64,000 nucleotides of DNA from NCBI RefSeq assembly GCF_023283885.1, contig NZ_JAKILA010000026.1:1-64000 (forward strand), in the 5' to 3' direction. Shown piece after piece: positions 43,440 to 52,431 of this stretch. The notes below the pieces were generated by a model. The model saw only the letters and a list, made by a program, of their open reading frames with translations, was not told where the DNA came from and did no database searches. A program made the translations under genes and the position numbers. This DNA comes from Shewanella basaltis (lineage in GTDB: Bacteria; Pseudomonadota; Gammaproteobacteria; Enterobacterales; Shewanellaceae). Within the stretch, counting starts at the first letter, position 1. Every line of letters begins with the position of its first letter.

Positions 43440-44936
43440 ATGGTTGCTAAAAAATACATTGTCGCGTTAGATCAAGGCACAACCAGCTCCCGTGCGATTG
43501 TGTTTGATCACCAAGCGAATATTGTTGCCGTTGCACATCGCGAGTTTACTCAGCATTATCCTCAAGCGGGGTGGGTTGAGCATGACCCGATGGAGATTTG
43601 GTCATCGCAAAGTTCAGTATTAGTTGAAGTGTTAACGCGAGCAGGTATTAGCCGCCATGATGTAGCTGCCATTGGTATTACTAACCAACGCGAAACGACC
43701 ATTGTATGGAACAAACACACAGGTAAGCCAATATGTAATGCGGTGGTGTGGCAATGTAGACGAAGCCAGGGGATTTGCCAGCAGCTTAAAGCGCAGGGTG
43801 CTGAAGAAATGGTACGTCTAAAAACAGGGCTGATATTAGATCCCTATTTTTCGGCCTCAAAAATCAAATGGATCCTAGACAATGTTGATGGCGCAAGAGA
43901 GCAGGCCGAAGCTGGCGATTTATTATTTGGCACCGTTGACACATGGTTAGTCTGGAAGCTCACTCAAGGTGATGTGCATGTAACCGAGCCGACTAATGCA
44001 TCTCGCACTATGTTATTCAATATTCATACCCAAGAATGGGATCAAGAGCTGCTAGAGTTGTTTGATATTCCTCGTGCTATGTTGCCAGAGATTAAGCCTT
44101 CCTGTGCTATTTACGGTTACACTGAACTTGCAGGTAACCATGTCCCCGTAGCAGGTATGGCTGGTGATCAACAGTCGGCGTTATTTGGCCAGCTGTGTAT
44201 TGAACCTGGCATGGCCAAAAACACTTACGGTACTGGGTGCTTTTTATTAATGAATACTGGCGAGAAAGCCGTTGAGTCGACACATGGTTTATTGACAACA
44301 GTGGCTATTGGTGCAGACGCTAAAGTAAATTACGCATTAGAAGGTTCGGTCTTTATGGGCGGGGCGGTGATCCAATGGTTGCGTGATGAATTAGGCTTAA
44401 TTGCTGACGCTTGCGATACCCAATATTTTGCCGAAAAAGTGGACGACACCAACGGTGTATATTTGGTCCCCGCGTTTGTTGGATTAGGAGCACCGTACTG
44501 GGATGCCGATGCCCGTGGTGCCATTATCGGACTTACCCGTGGTGCTAATCGCAATCATATTATACGTGCAGCGTTAGAAGCCATTGCCTACCAATCGCGT
44601 GATGTTTTAGATGCAATGAGCAAAGACTCAGATGTGCCATTAACCGAAATTCGTGTTGACGGCGGTGCAGTGGCGAATGACTTTTTAATGCAATTCCAAG
44701 CCGATATTACTGGGGCAAAAGTGATCCGTCCATTGGTCACCGAAACCACAGGTATGGGGGCTGCATTTTTAGCTGGTTTAGCGGTAGGTGTGTGGGAGTC
44801 TACCGATGAGTTAAAGGCGATGTTATCTACCGAGCGTGAATTTATCTCAACGATGGATCATGACCACAGAGCTAAAATATACGCCGGCTGGAAACAAGCC
44901 GTGTCGCAAGTCAGTCCAAACTGTAATCCATCATAA
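43440..44936 (+). CDS. glpK: glycerol kinase
   Basis: 498 residues, FGGY family. It phosphorylates glycerol with ATP to glycerol 3-phosphate. Motifs: DQGTTSSRAIVFDH at the phosphate-binding N-terminus, GITNQRETTIVWN, NASRTMLFNI, and the C-terminal FVGLGAPYWDADARGAIIGL plus ALEAIAYQSRDV. The usual neighbours glpF (facilitator) and glpD are not in the window, so glycerol uptake genes must be elsewhere. It is convergent with a small unknown gene. Confidence 0.97.
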   Translation: MVAKKYIVALDQGTTSSRAIVFDHQANIVAVAHREFTQHYPQAGWVEHDPMEIWSSQSSVLVEVLTRAGISRHDVAAIGITNQRETTIVWNKHTGKPICNAVVWQCRRSQGICQQLKAQGAEEMVRLKTGLILDPYFSASKIKWILDNVDGAREQAEAGDLLFGTVDTWLVWKLTQGDVHVTEPTNASRTMLFNIHTQEWDQELLELFDIPRAMLPEIKPSCAIYGYTELAGNHVPVAGMAGDQQSALFGQLCIEPGMAKNTYGTGCFLLMNTGEKAVESTHGLLTTVAIGADAKVNYALEGSVFMGGAVIQWLRDELGLIADACDTQYFAEKVDDTNGVYLVPAFVGLGAPYWDADARGAIIGLTRGANRNHIIRAALEAIAYQSRDVLDAMSKDSDVPLTEIRVDGGAVANDFLMQFQADITGAKVIRPLVTETTGMGAAFLAGLAVGVWESTDELKAMLSTEREFISTMDHDHRAKIYAGWKQAVSQVSPNCNPS

Positions 44937-44950
44937 TAATGGCTGATTCA

Positions 44951-45271
44951 TTATACTTCGATATCAATATGCTGACTCGGCGTTTCTCCACGTGTGGAAA
45001 ATCGCTCGTCAGTATTCATTCTTCTTAGTCGACTACCGACATTCTTTTTATCTTCTATGGTGCGTAATGTTGAGCGACGTTCTTTACGCACAAGGGCTTT
45101 TTTGGCCATTAGCGTTTTATGGGGAATATGAGGTGGAAGTTGTGACTGCGGTGCTTCATGACTGTCAGGACTAATGGCGCTTGTGCTTCGCACTTGCTCA
45201 ACAATTCTTCTGCGCTCGCTAACGGCGCGCACAGGTCTTGCTAACATGGCATAAATGCTATCGATACTCAT
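44951..45271 (-). CDS. small basic protein of unknown function (106 aa)
   Basis: Starts at ATG 45269-45271 behind a perfect AGGAGG at 7-nt spacing, so it is very likely translated. The sequence is Arg/Lys/Ser-rich with low complexity (MAKKALVRKERRSTLRTIED), and the C-terminus (SRLRRMNTDERFSTRGE) looks disordered; there is no signal peptide or membrane segment. I do not recognise a family. The gene ends 14 bp from the convergent glpK stop. Confidence 0.75.
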   Translation of the reverse strand: MSIDSIYAMLARPVRAVSERRRIVEQVRSTSAISPDSHEAPQSQLPPHIPHKTLMAKKALVRKERRSTLRTIEDKKNVGSRLRRMNTDERFSTRGETPSQHIDIEV

Positions 45272-45965
45272 GTCAGTGCCTCCTGTATAGATAAACCCAC
45301 TAGCTATATTTATTCACTATACCCTGTTATCGGCATCTTAAGATTAAAATTTAGCCGTTATAGATTGCCAATTGACTTACGCGTTATTTCACACCATTGA
45401 CTTACAAGAAGATCAAGGTCATTTCTGCATGGTTGACTACGCGGTAAGTCTTTAGCGGCATTAAGAAAAATTAACTGTGATTGTGAGTTGAATTGATAAA
45501 ATGCCTGCCATGGTTATTGGCTTCAACGCAGTTATGTGGCTTGGGGATATATTTAAAGCCATTGTGCTAATGGATAAGTAACGGCTGTTTACTGACGCTG
45601 AGTTTGTACGATGGCGGTGTGTCCACTCATAACATTAGCTTCATTCGGTGCATTAAATGAAGCATGGCGTGTTTTTAAATACGATTTAATGATCAAGATC
45701 GACAATTTGTGATGTTAATGTTCCATAAACAAGCCTTAATTAAGGCAATAATTCAATCAAAAGGTGGACGATTACCACAATTTAGTCACTTTAATTCAAC
45801 GCTAGCGCCTCAAATTAGTCGATAAAATGACCGTTATGTGTCTGGTTTAACTCATTTACCCTGATTTTAAGCTGTTTTTTACAGACAGCTTTGTCATTCC
45901 TCCTGCTTGAGATCAATTTGCTGCTAACCCGCTTGGGGTCTGGATTTAATATATCTGTCCATCCC
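45272..45965. other. long gene-free stretch upstream of mraZ
   Basis: About 690 bp with no plausible ORF. One small hairpin AAGCTGT (45869-45875) / ACAGCTT (45885-45891) lies in it but has no T-tract. It could contain an unannotated small RNA or extra dcw control sites, but I see no defined element. Confidence 0.4.
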
Positions 45966-45995
45966 TTGACAACACTTGCATAGAGTCCCTAAACT
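45966..45995 (+). promoter_or_regulatory. mraZ (dcw cluster) promoter
   Basis: TTGACA (45966-45971), an 18-bp spacer and TAAACT (45990-45995), about 60 bp upstream of the mraZ GTG. The position relative to the MraZ boxes just downstream resembles the E. coli mra promoter. Confidence 0.75.
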
Positions 45996-46004
45996 TAGCA
46001 TTTG

Positions 46005-46028
46005 TGGGAAAAAGTGGATCATTGTGGA
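46005..46028 (+). promoter_or_regulatory. MraZ operator repeats
   Basis: Three direct repeats TGGG (46005-46008), TGGA (46015-46018) and TGGA (46025-46028) at exact 10-bp intervals, just after the -10 element. MraZ binds TGGG/TGGA-type repeats with this period at its own promoter, so this is the autoregulatory site of the dcw cluster. Confidence 0.85.
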
Positions 46029-46057
46029 TCAAATGCTAACAAAAGGGGTGATATAGG

Positions 46058-46516
46058 GTGTTTCGGGGGGCCAGTGCAATTAACATGGACGCTAAAGGAC
46101 GGATCGCAATTCCTGCGAGATACCGTGATGCGCTTCGTGTTGAGCATGCCGGTACTGTGATCATCACTGTTGATATTGAATCTGCCTGTTTGTTGATTTA
46201 CCCATTGCACGAATGGGAGCAAATTGAAGCAAAGCTTAAATTGCTCTCAGACACGGTTCCACTTGAGCGTTCTTTTAAGCGCAAATTACTGGGTCATGCT
46301 CAAGATTGTGAACTAGACAGCCACGGACGTATTGTGATCCCGCCGGCTTTACGAAGTTTTGCCAGCCTAGAGAAAAAAACCATGCTGGTGGGCTTACTGA
46401 ATAAATTTGAATTATGGGAAGAGTCAGCTTGGCAGAAACAAATGGATGACGGTAATACGCTCATCCACAGCCAAGATTTAGCCAGCAATGAATGCCTGGC
46501 CCACTTTTCACTGTAG
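46058..46516 (+). CDS. mraZ: transcriptional regulator MraZ
   Basis: 152 residues from a GTG start. Two AbrB-like SpoVT/MraZ domains, each with the DxKGR/DxxGR motif: NMDAKGRIAIPARYRD and LDSHGRIVIPPALR. MraZ represses the dcw operon by binding the repeats in its promoter, which are present here. The N-terminus (FRGASAINMDAKGR) matches E. coli. Leads a tightly packed cluster. Confidence 0.95.
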   Translation: MFRGASAINMDAKGRIAIPARYRDALRVEHAGTVIITVDIESACLLIYPLHEWEQIEAKLKLLSDTVPLERSFKRKLLGHAQDCELDSHGRIVIPPALRSFASLEKKTMLVGLLNKFELWEESAWQKQMDDGNTLIHSQDLASNECLAHFSL

Positions 46517-46541
46517 TGACCAAAAAGGTTAAAAGAACCCA

Positions 46542-47483
46542 ATGAGCCAAGAGTTTGCCCATTTATCTGTATTACTGAATGAGACCGTTGATGGGCTCAA
46601 TATCCAACGTGATGGCATCTATATAGATGGCACCTTTGGTCGTGGCGGGCATTCACGTCATGTTTTAAGCCATTTGGGTGAAAATGGGCGCTTAATTGCC
46701 ATTGATCGTGACCCACAAGCCATTGAAGCCGCTAAACAGTTTGCCGACGATTCACGCTTTCAGATAGTTCATGGTGGTTTTGGGCAGTTAGCACAGTATG
46801 TTGAAGAACTAGGGCTTACGGGCAAAATCAATGGTGTGTTACTCGATTTAGGAGTGTCGTCCCCACAGTTAGACGATGCAGAACGTGGTTTTAGTTTTTT
46901 ACGTGATGGCCCGTTAGACATGCGTATGGACAACAGCCAGGGGCAAACGGCTGCACAATGGATTGCGCGTGCTGAAATTGAAGACATGGCATGGGTATTT
47001 AAAACCTATGGCGAAGAGAAAAACGCTCGTCATATTGCCCGCTGTATTGCTGCAGATCGTGAAAAAACGCCGTTTTTACGGACGAAAGAGTTAGCCGATT
47101 TAATCGCGCGTATTACCAAAAATAAAGAACGCAATAAGCACCCAGCAACGCGAGTGTTTCAGGCTATTCGAATTTATATTAATAGCGAATTAGAACAGAT
47201 AGACCAAGCACTCGAAGGAGCATTAACGGTATTGGCGCCAGAAGGCCGTTTGTCGGTGATCAGTTTCCATTCGCTAGAAGATCGCATGGTAAAACGTTTT
47301 ATTCGTCGACATAGCCAAGGTGAAAGTGTGCCACACGGATTACCGATCACCGAAGCAGAAATTAATAAGTCGCGTAAATTAAAGGCTGTTGGTAAAGCGT
47401 TGAAGCCATCAGAAGCTGAACTTGAACAAAACCCACGTGCACGCAGCTCAGTGTTAAGAGTTGCAGAGCGCCTGGACTATTAG
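46542..47483 (+). CDS. rsmH: 16S rRNA (cytosine-1402-N4) methyltransferase
   Basis: 313 residues. The SAM motif YIDGTFGRGGHSRHVL begins near residue 27, LLDLGVSSPQLDDAERGFSF and the C-terminal VISFHSLEDRMVKRFIRRHS are typical of RsmH (MraW). It methylates C1402 in the ribosomal P site. It starts 26 bp after the mraZ stop and is followed by ftsL with a 14-bp gap. Confidence 0.97.
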   Translation: MSQEFAHLSVLLNETVDGLNIQRDGIYIDGTFGRGGHSRHVLSHLGENGRLIAIDRDPQAIEAAKQFADDSRFQIVHGGFGQLAQYVEELGLTGKINGVLLDLGVSSPQLDDAERGFSFLRDGPLDMRMDNSQGQTAAQWIARAEIEDMAWVFKTYGEEKNARHIARCIAADREKTPFLRTKELADLIARITKNKERNKHPATRVFQAIRIYINSELEQIDQALEGALTVLAPEGRLSVISFHSLEDRMVKRFIRRHSQGESVPHGLPITEAEINKSRKLKAVGKALKPSEAELEQNPRARSSVLRVAERLDY

Positions 47484-47497
47484 TCTTAGAGGTTAAT

Positions 47498-47812
47498 GTG
47501 AGCCAATCACCATTAAGTTTACCTCGAATAGTGTTACAAGATCTGTGGCGTCATAAGTGGGTGGTTTTGCTTGGGGCGTTAGTGATGGCGAATGGTATTG
47601 TGGTTGTGTATACCAGCCATGTTACTCGGCAATTGACCTCGCAATGGGATCAGTTGCTGCAAGAACAAGATCGCCTAGATATTGAATGGCGCAATTTATT
47701 ATTAGAAGAGCAATCGCAGTCTGAGCACAGCCGCGTGACGCGAATGGCAACAAAAGAACTGAATATGGCTCGGCCGCTTCCTAAAGAAGAAGTCATTATT
47801 CGGGTTCAGTGA
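47498..47812 (+). CDS. ftsL: cell division protein FtsL
   Basis: 104 residues, a bitopic membrane protein: short cytoplasmic N-terminus, membrane segment VVLLGALVMANGIVVVYTSH (about 18-37) and a leucine-zipper-like periplasmic coiled coil (WDQLLQEQDRLDIEWRNLLL). FtsL forms the FtsQLB complex that activates septal synthesis. The start is GTG 47498 with GAGG upstream. Its end overlaps the ftsI start region. Sequence is poorly conserved, so the call relies on position and topology. Confidence 0.9.
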   Translation: MSQSPLSLPRIVLQDLWRHKWVVLLGALVMANGIVVVYTSHVTRQLTSQWDQLLQEQDRLDIEWRNLLLEEQSQSEHSRVTRMATKELNMARPLPKEEVIIRVQ

Positions 47813-47823
47813 GCATAGGGATT

Positions 47824-49572
47824 ATGGCAAGACAAGCAAAACGAAAATTAAATCACGAATTGATCCCATGGCGTTTATACGTTGTGGTGGGATTTGTGTT
47901 GTTATTATTTTTTAGTTTGATTGCTCGTGCGGCATATATTCAGATTATTGAACCAGACAAACTGCGTCACGAGAGTGACATGCGCACCTTACGCACCACG
48001 AGCAGCCAAGTACAACGAGGGTTAATTACTGATCGTAATGGCGACATGTTAGCTGTAAGTGTGCCTGTGCGTGCGGTATGGGCCGACCCGAAACATGCTC
48101 ATGATCAGAATGCCTTTAAAGACATGCGCCGCTGGCAGGCGTTAGCCGACGTATTGCAAGAGCCCGTAGATGAACTGGTGCGCAAGGTAAAGGGCAACCC
48201 TAAAAAGCGTTTTGTTTATTTAAAACGTCAAGTCACTCCCGCCGTAGCTGATTATATTGAACAGCTTAAAATTGGCGGGATTTATCTTAAATCTGAGTCT
48301 CGTCGTTATTACCCCGCGGGTGAAATTGCTGCTCAACTTATTGGTATTACTAATATTGATGACGTGGGGATTGAAGGTATCGAAAATACCTACAACACTT
48401 GGCTTACTGGCACGCCGTCAAAACAAAAAGTGCGTAAGTCCCGTGACGGTAGTGTTGTTGAACGCTTAGATATGGTGCAAGAAGGCGAAAGCTCAAATGA
48501 CCTAGTGCTAAGTATCGATCAACGTATTCAGCAGTTAGCATACCGTGAACTTAAACGTGCGACTGAAATGTATCAAGCAACTTCAGGTTCTGTTGTGGTA
48601 ATCGATGTCCATACTGGTGAAGTGCTAGCAATGGCCAATACGCCATCATATAACCCAAATGCACGTGATAACCTGCAAACTCACCGTATGCGTAACCGCG
48701 CGTTAACCGACACCTTTGAACCGGGCTCTACTGTTAAGCCTTTTGTTGTGGCCGCCGCATTAGAAGCCGGTACAGTAAAAGCCAATGAGCTTATTCAAAC
48801 CTCACCCGGCTGGATGCGTATTGGTGGGCGTCAAGTGCGCGACTCTAACAACTACGGTGACATGTCGTTAGCAAAAATTTTGGTTAAATCAAGTAACGTT
48901 GGCATCAGTAAGTTGGCACTATCGATGCCAGTACAGCAACTTTTAGGGACTTATCAGTCTATGGGGTTGGGCAACTATTCGGGCATCAATTTAACCGGAG
49001 AAAGCGCCGGGTTAATTCACGACCGTAATCGCTGGTCTGACTTTGAACGCGCCACCTTATCATTTGGTTATGGTTTTACCGCGACGCCTCTGCAAATTGC
49101 ACGCATGTACGCGACTTTAGGCAGTGGCGGTATTTTATATCCGGTATCGATTTTAAAACTTAAACAAGCACCTAAAGGTGAGCAAGTTATTTCGACTCAA
49201 GTTGCTAAAGATGTCATGCAAATGCTGGTTGGGGTAACTGAAGTGGGCGGCACTGCAACTAAGGCGCATATTGATGGTTATCCGGTTGCAGGTAAAACCG
49301 GTACTAGCCGTAAAGCCGTTGCGGGCGGCTATGGTGATGATTATGTTGGCTTGTTTGCCGGCGTTGCGCCTGTTCATAATCCTCGCCTTGCCATTTCTGT
49401 GGTGATTAACGAACCCAAAGGCGACAAGTATTACGGCGGTGATGTGGCAGGTCCTGCTTTTGCCAAGATTATGTCTGGTGCATTGCAAATGCTGAACGTT
49501 GAGCCAATTTCAGAGCGTGAGGCTATTCATTTAGCCACTGCGCAAGGAGCGCAGAATAATGTTATTAAATGA
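47824..49572 (+). CDS. ftsI: peptidoglycan D,D-transpeptidase FtsI (PBP3)
   Basis: 582 residues. A short N-terminal cytoplasmic tail and anchor helix (LYVVVGFVLLLFFSLIARAA), a PBP dimer domain (RGLITDRNGDMLAVSVPV), then the transpeptidase with SxxK in FEPGSTVKPF, SxN in VKSSNVGISK and KTG in AGKTGTSRKA. It cross-links septal peptidoglycan. I chose ATG 47824; a GTG at 47809 overlapping ftsL would add 5 residues. The end overlaps murE by 14 bp. Confidence 0.96.
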   Translation: MARQAKRKLNHELIPWRLYVVVGFVLLLFFSLIARAAYIQIIEPDKLRHESDMRTLRTTSSQVQRGLITDRNGDMLAVSVPVRAVWADPKHAHDQNAFKDMRRWQALADVLQEPVDELVRKVKGNPKKRFVYLKRQVTPAVADYIEQLKIGGIYLKSESRRYYPAGEIAAQLIGITNIDDVGIEGIENTYNTWLTGTPSKQKVRKSRDGSVVERLDMVQEGESSNDLVLSIDQRIQQLAYRELKRATEMYQATSGSVVVIDVHTGEVLAMANTPSYNPNARDNLQTHRMRNRALTDTFEPGSTVKPFVVAAALEAGTVKANELIQTSPGWMRIGGRQVRDSNNYGDMSLAKILVKSSNVGISKLALSMPVQQLLGTYQSMGLGNYSGINLTGESAGLIHDRNRWSDFERATLSFGYGFTATPLQIARMYATLGSGGILYPVSILKLKQAPKGEQVISTQVAKDVMQMLVGVTEVGGTATKAHIDGYPVAGKTGTSRKAVAGGYGDDYVGLFAGVAPVHNPRLAISVVINEPKGDKYYGGDVAGPAFAKIMSGALQMLNVEPISEREAIHLATAQGAQNNVIK

Positions 49573-51049
49573 TTTATTAGCACCGTGGTTTCATTATGCT
49601 GGCTCAGAGTCAATTAATGACTTAACCCTAGACAGTCGCTGCGTCAGTCAAGGCGGATTGTTTGTTGCTCTTCCAGGTTATAAAGTCGATGGGCGTGAGT
49701 ATATTCCACAAGCGGTAGAGGCCGGTGCGGCTGCGATTTTGATCCATACTGATAATCCTGAGCAGCATGGTGTTGTGGATTTACAGCAATACCCTGTGCC
49801 TTTAGTGTATTTTTTCCAACTGACTCGCCAATTGTCTGCGGTAGCCGCTCAATTTTATGCCACTCATACCCATTCTTTAGCATTAATTGGCGTCACAGGT
49901 ACTAATGGTAAAACCTCCGTCAGCCAAATTATTGCGCAAATCGTTAAGTTGCTCGGATACCCAGCGGCTGTGATGGGCACATTAGGTAATGGCATTTGGG
50001 GGCAATTGGTCGACAGCGGCAATACAACAGCCGATGCGATAACCGTTATGCGCCAATTGGCTGAGTTTAATGCTCAAGGAGTCAAAGTGTGTGCCATGGA
50101 GGTGTCAAGCCATGGTTTGGTGCAAGGTCGGGTTGAGGCGGCACCGTTTGAAACCGCTATTTTTACAAATTTAAGTCGTGATCATCTTGATTATCATGGC
50201 GATATGGACGCTTACGCCGCAGCTAAAAAACGTTTGTTTCATTTTCCTAGTTTAAAACACGGGTTGCTTAATATCGACGATGCGGTCGGTGCGAAGTGGT
50301 TTGCAGAGCTAGCCAGTCACCAAATTAAGTCGTTTAGCACTCAAGGTGAGACCAGTGCCGATTTTTACTGTACCGATGTGCACTATCACGATGCTGGCGT
50401 GAATGCCGTTTTGCATTACCCGTCATTAAATGGCCAGGGTAGTTTATCCGCTAGCCTAGAATCACCGTTATTAGGCGCATTTAATTTATCTAATGTTGTT
50501 GCGGCTATTGCAGCTTTGTATTTACAAGGTATGTCGATGACAGCCATGCTTGCGGTGATGCCAAATGTGCTGCCAGTAGCTGGGAGAATGGAGCGTTTTT
50601 CTGCTGCCAATAAAGCCACACTGGTTGTGGATTATGCCCACACGCCTGATGCGATTGAACAAGCATTAAAAGCATTACGAGTGCACTGCAAAGGTACTTT
50701 ATGGTGCGTGTTTGGGTGTGGTGGTGATCGCGATAAAGGTAAGCGTCCATTAATGGCGCAAGCGGCTGAGCAATATGCAGATAAAGTGATGATCACTAGC
50801 GACAATGCGCGTAGCGAAGATCCACAAACCATTATCAATGATATTTTACAGGGCATCAATCAGCCCAACAATGTGTTGACACATGTTGACCGTATTGAAG
50901 CAATTACTCGTGTCGTGGCATTAGCACAAGCAGATGATATTGTACTGCTTGCTGGTAAAGGGCATGAAACCTATCAAGAAGTTGCAGGCCAGCGTATCGA
51001 TTATGATGAGCGCGCGTTAGCACTTGCTTTGTCAAAGGACGCATTATGA
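49559..51049 (+). CDS. murE: UDP-MurNAc-L-Ala-D-Glu:meso-DAP ligase
   Basis: 496 residues. ATP-binding loop GVTGTNGKTSVSQ (about 114-126), CAMEVSSHGLVQGR, and the diaminopimelate-recognising motif DNARSEDP (DNPRxEDP in other species). It adds meso-DAP to the stem peptide. The start ATG 49559 lies within the ftsI end, and it overlaps murF by 4 bp. Confidence 0.97.
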   Translation: MLLNDLLAPWFHYAGSESINDLTLDSRCVSQGGLFVALPGYKVDGREYIPQAVEAGAAAILIHTDNPEQHGVVDLQQYPVPLVYFFQLTRQLSAVAAQFYATHTHSLALIGVTGTNGKTSVSQIIAQIVKLLGYPAAVMGTLGNGIWGQLVDSGNTTADAITVMRQLAEFNAQGVKVCAMEVSSHGLVQGRVEAAPFETAIFTNLSRDHLDYHGDMDAYAAAKKRLFHFPSLKHGLLNIDDAVGAKWFAELASHQIKSFSTQGETSADFYCTDVHYHDAGVNAVLHYPSLNGQGSLSASLESPLLGAFNLSNVVAAIAALYLQGMSMTAMLAVMPNVLPVAGRMERFSAANKATLVVDYAHTPDAIEQALKALRVHCKGTLWCVFGCGGDRDKGKRPLMAQAAEQYADKVMITSDNARSEDPQTIINDILQGINQPNNVLTHVDRIEAITRVVALAQADDIVLLAGKGHETYQEVAGQRIDYDERALALALSKDAL

Positions 51050-52431
51050 TTAGTTTATCTTTAGCGCAAATTGCAGAGCATTTACAGGGCACATTACACG
51101 GTGTTGAACAAGGGGCCGAGCTCCACATTACGGCAGTCAGTTCTGATAGCCGTAAAATCGACGCTAAATGCTTATTTGTTGCGTTAAAAGGCGAGCGTTT
51201 CGATGGCCATGATTTTGCTAAAACAGCAATTGATAATGGTGCGACTGCATTACTGGTAGATCATCTTTTACCGTTTGATATTGCACAAATTGTGGTGGCC
51301 AACACTCAAAAAGCCATGGGCAGTATTGGTTCACTTGTGCGTCAAATTGTAAACCCAATTAGTGTGGCATTAACTGGCTCTAATGGTAAAACTAGCGTCA
51401 AGGAAATGGTGGCGACGATTTTGTCGCAGCAACATCAGGTGCTATTTACCGCGGGTAATTTTAATAATGAAATAGGCGTACCATTAACACTATTGCGCTT
51501 AACTCATGGTGATAAATATGGCGTGTTTGAGTTAGGTGCTAATCATCGTGGTGAAATAGATTACACATCCTCTTTGGTGCAACCTCAAGTCGCATTAGTC
51601 AATAACATAGGCAGTGCTCATCTAGAAGGGTTTGGTTCGTTAGATGGGGTCGCACAGGCTAAGTCTGAAATATTTAACCATTTAGCTAAAAATGGCACTG
51701 CGATTATCAATGCCGATGATAAATATGCCGCTTACATGACGCAACGTTCACAAGGTTACCAGCAGGTACGTTTTTCGTGTCAGGAAGGTGTTGATGCAGA
51801 TGTTAAGGCCATTGATATTGAAGCTGACGCGAATGGCTGCTGTCAATTTACCTTAACCTATAACGAACAACAAATTGCGGTGCAATTACCCTTGGCTGGA
51901 TTACATCAAGTGAGTAATGCTCTGGCTGCCGCGTCTATGTGTTTAGCGCTTGGTCTACCTCTAACCCTTATTGCACAAGGTTTTGCGTTACTTCAGCCTG
52001 TAAAAGGGCGGATGCAACCTCACAACCTAGGGCGCATATTGCTAATTGATGATAGTTACAATGCAAACCCATCTTCAGTGAGTGCTGCAATCAATTGGTT
52101 GCAACAACGTGACGGTTATCGTTGTTTAGTGCTGGGAGATTTGGGCGAATTAGGCGACAATGCTGCCCCTTTGCATGCCGGCGTTGGATTGCAGGCGAAA
52201 AATGCAGCAATAGACAGTTTATATTGTTGTGGCCAGCTTTCGGCTCATGCCAGCAATGCGTTTGGTAGTGAACATTTTTCAGCACAAGACACATTGATAG
52301 TGGCATTACAACAACACCTTAAAGAGGTTGAAGGTAATGTGACTATTTTAGTTAAAGGTTCTCGCAGCGCCGCTATGGAGCGGGTTGTTGACAGTTTATT
52401 GAATGCCTACGGGCGTGGGGAGTTAGTGTAG
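51046..52431 (+). CDS. murF: UDP-MurNAc-tripeptide:D-Ala-D-Ala ligase
   Basis: 461 residues, Mur ligase fold: ALTGSNGKTSVKEMVATIL as the ATP loop, FELGANHRGEID, NADDKYAAYM and the C-terminal DDSYNANPSSVSAAI. It adds D-Ala-D-Ala to complete the pentapeptide. The ATGA junction with murE is a 4-bp overlap, and mraY starts right after its stop (52432). D-Ala-D-Ala ligase (ddl) itself is not in this cluster. Confidence 0.97.
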   Translation: MISLSLAQIAEHLQGTLHGVEQGAELHITAVSSDSRKIDAKCLFVALKGERFDGHDFAKTAIDNGATALLVDHLLPFDIAQIVVANTQKAMGSIGSLVRQIVNPISVALTGSNGKTSVKEMVATILSQQHQVLFTAGNFNNEIGVPLTLLRLTHGDKYGVFELGANHRGEIDYTSSLVQPQVALVNNIGSAHLEGFGSLDGVAQAKSEIFNHLAKNGTAIINADDKYAAYMTQRSQGYQQVRFSCQEGVDADVKAIDIEADANGCCQFTLTYNEQQIAVQLPLAGLHQVSNALAAASMCLALGLPLTLIAQGFALLQPVKGRMQPHNLGRILLIDDSYNANPSSVSAAINWLQQRDGYRCLVLGDLGELGDNAAPLHAGVGLQAKNAAIDSLYCCGQLSAHASNAFGSEHFSAQDTLIVALQQHLKEVEGNVTILVKGSRSAAMERVVDSLLNAYGRGELV

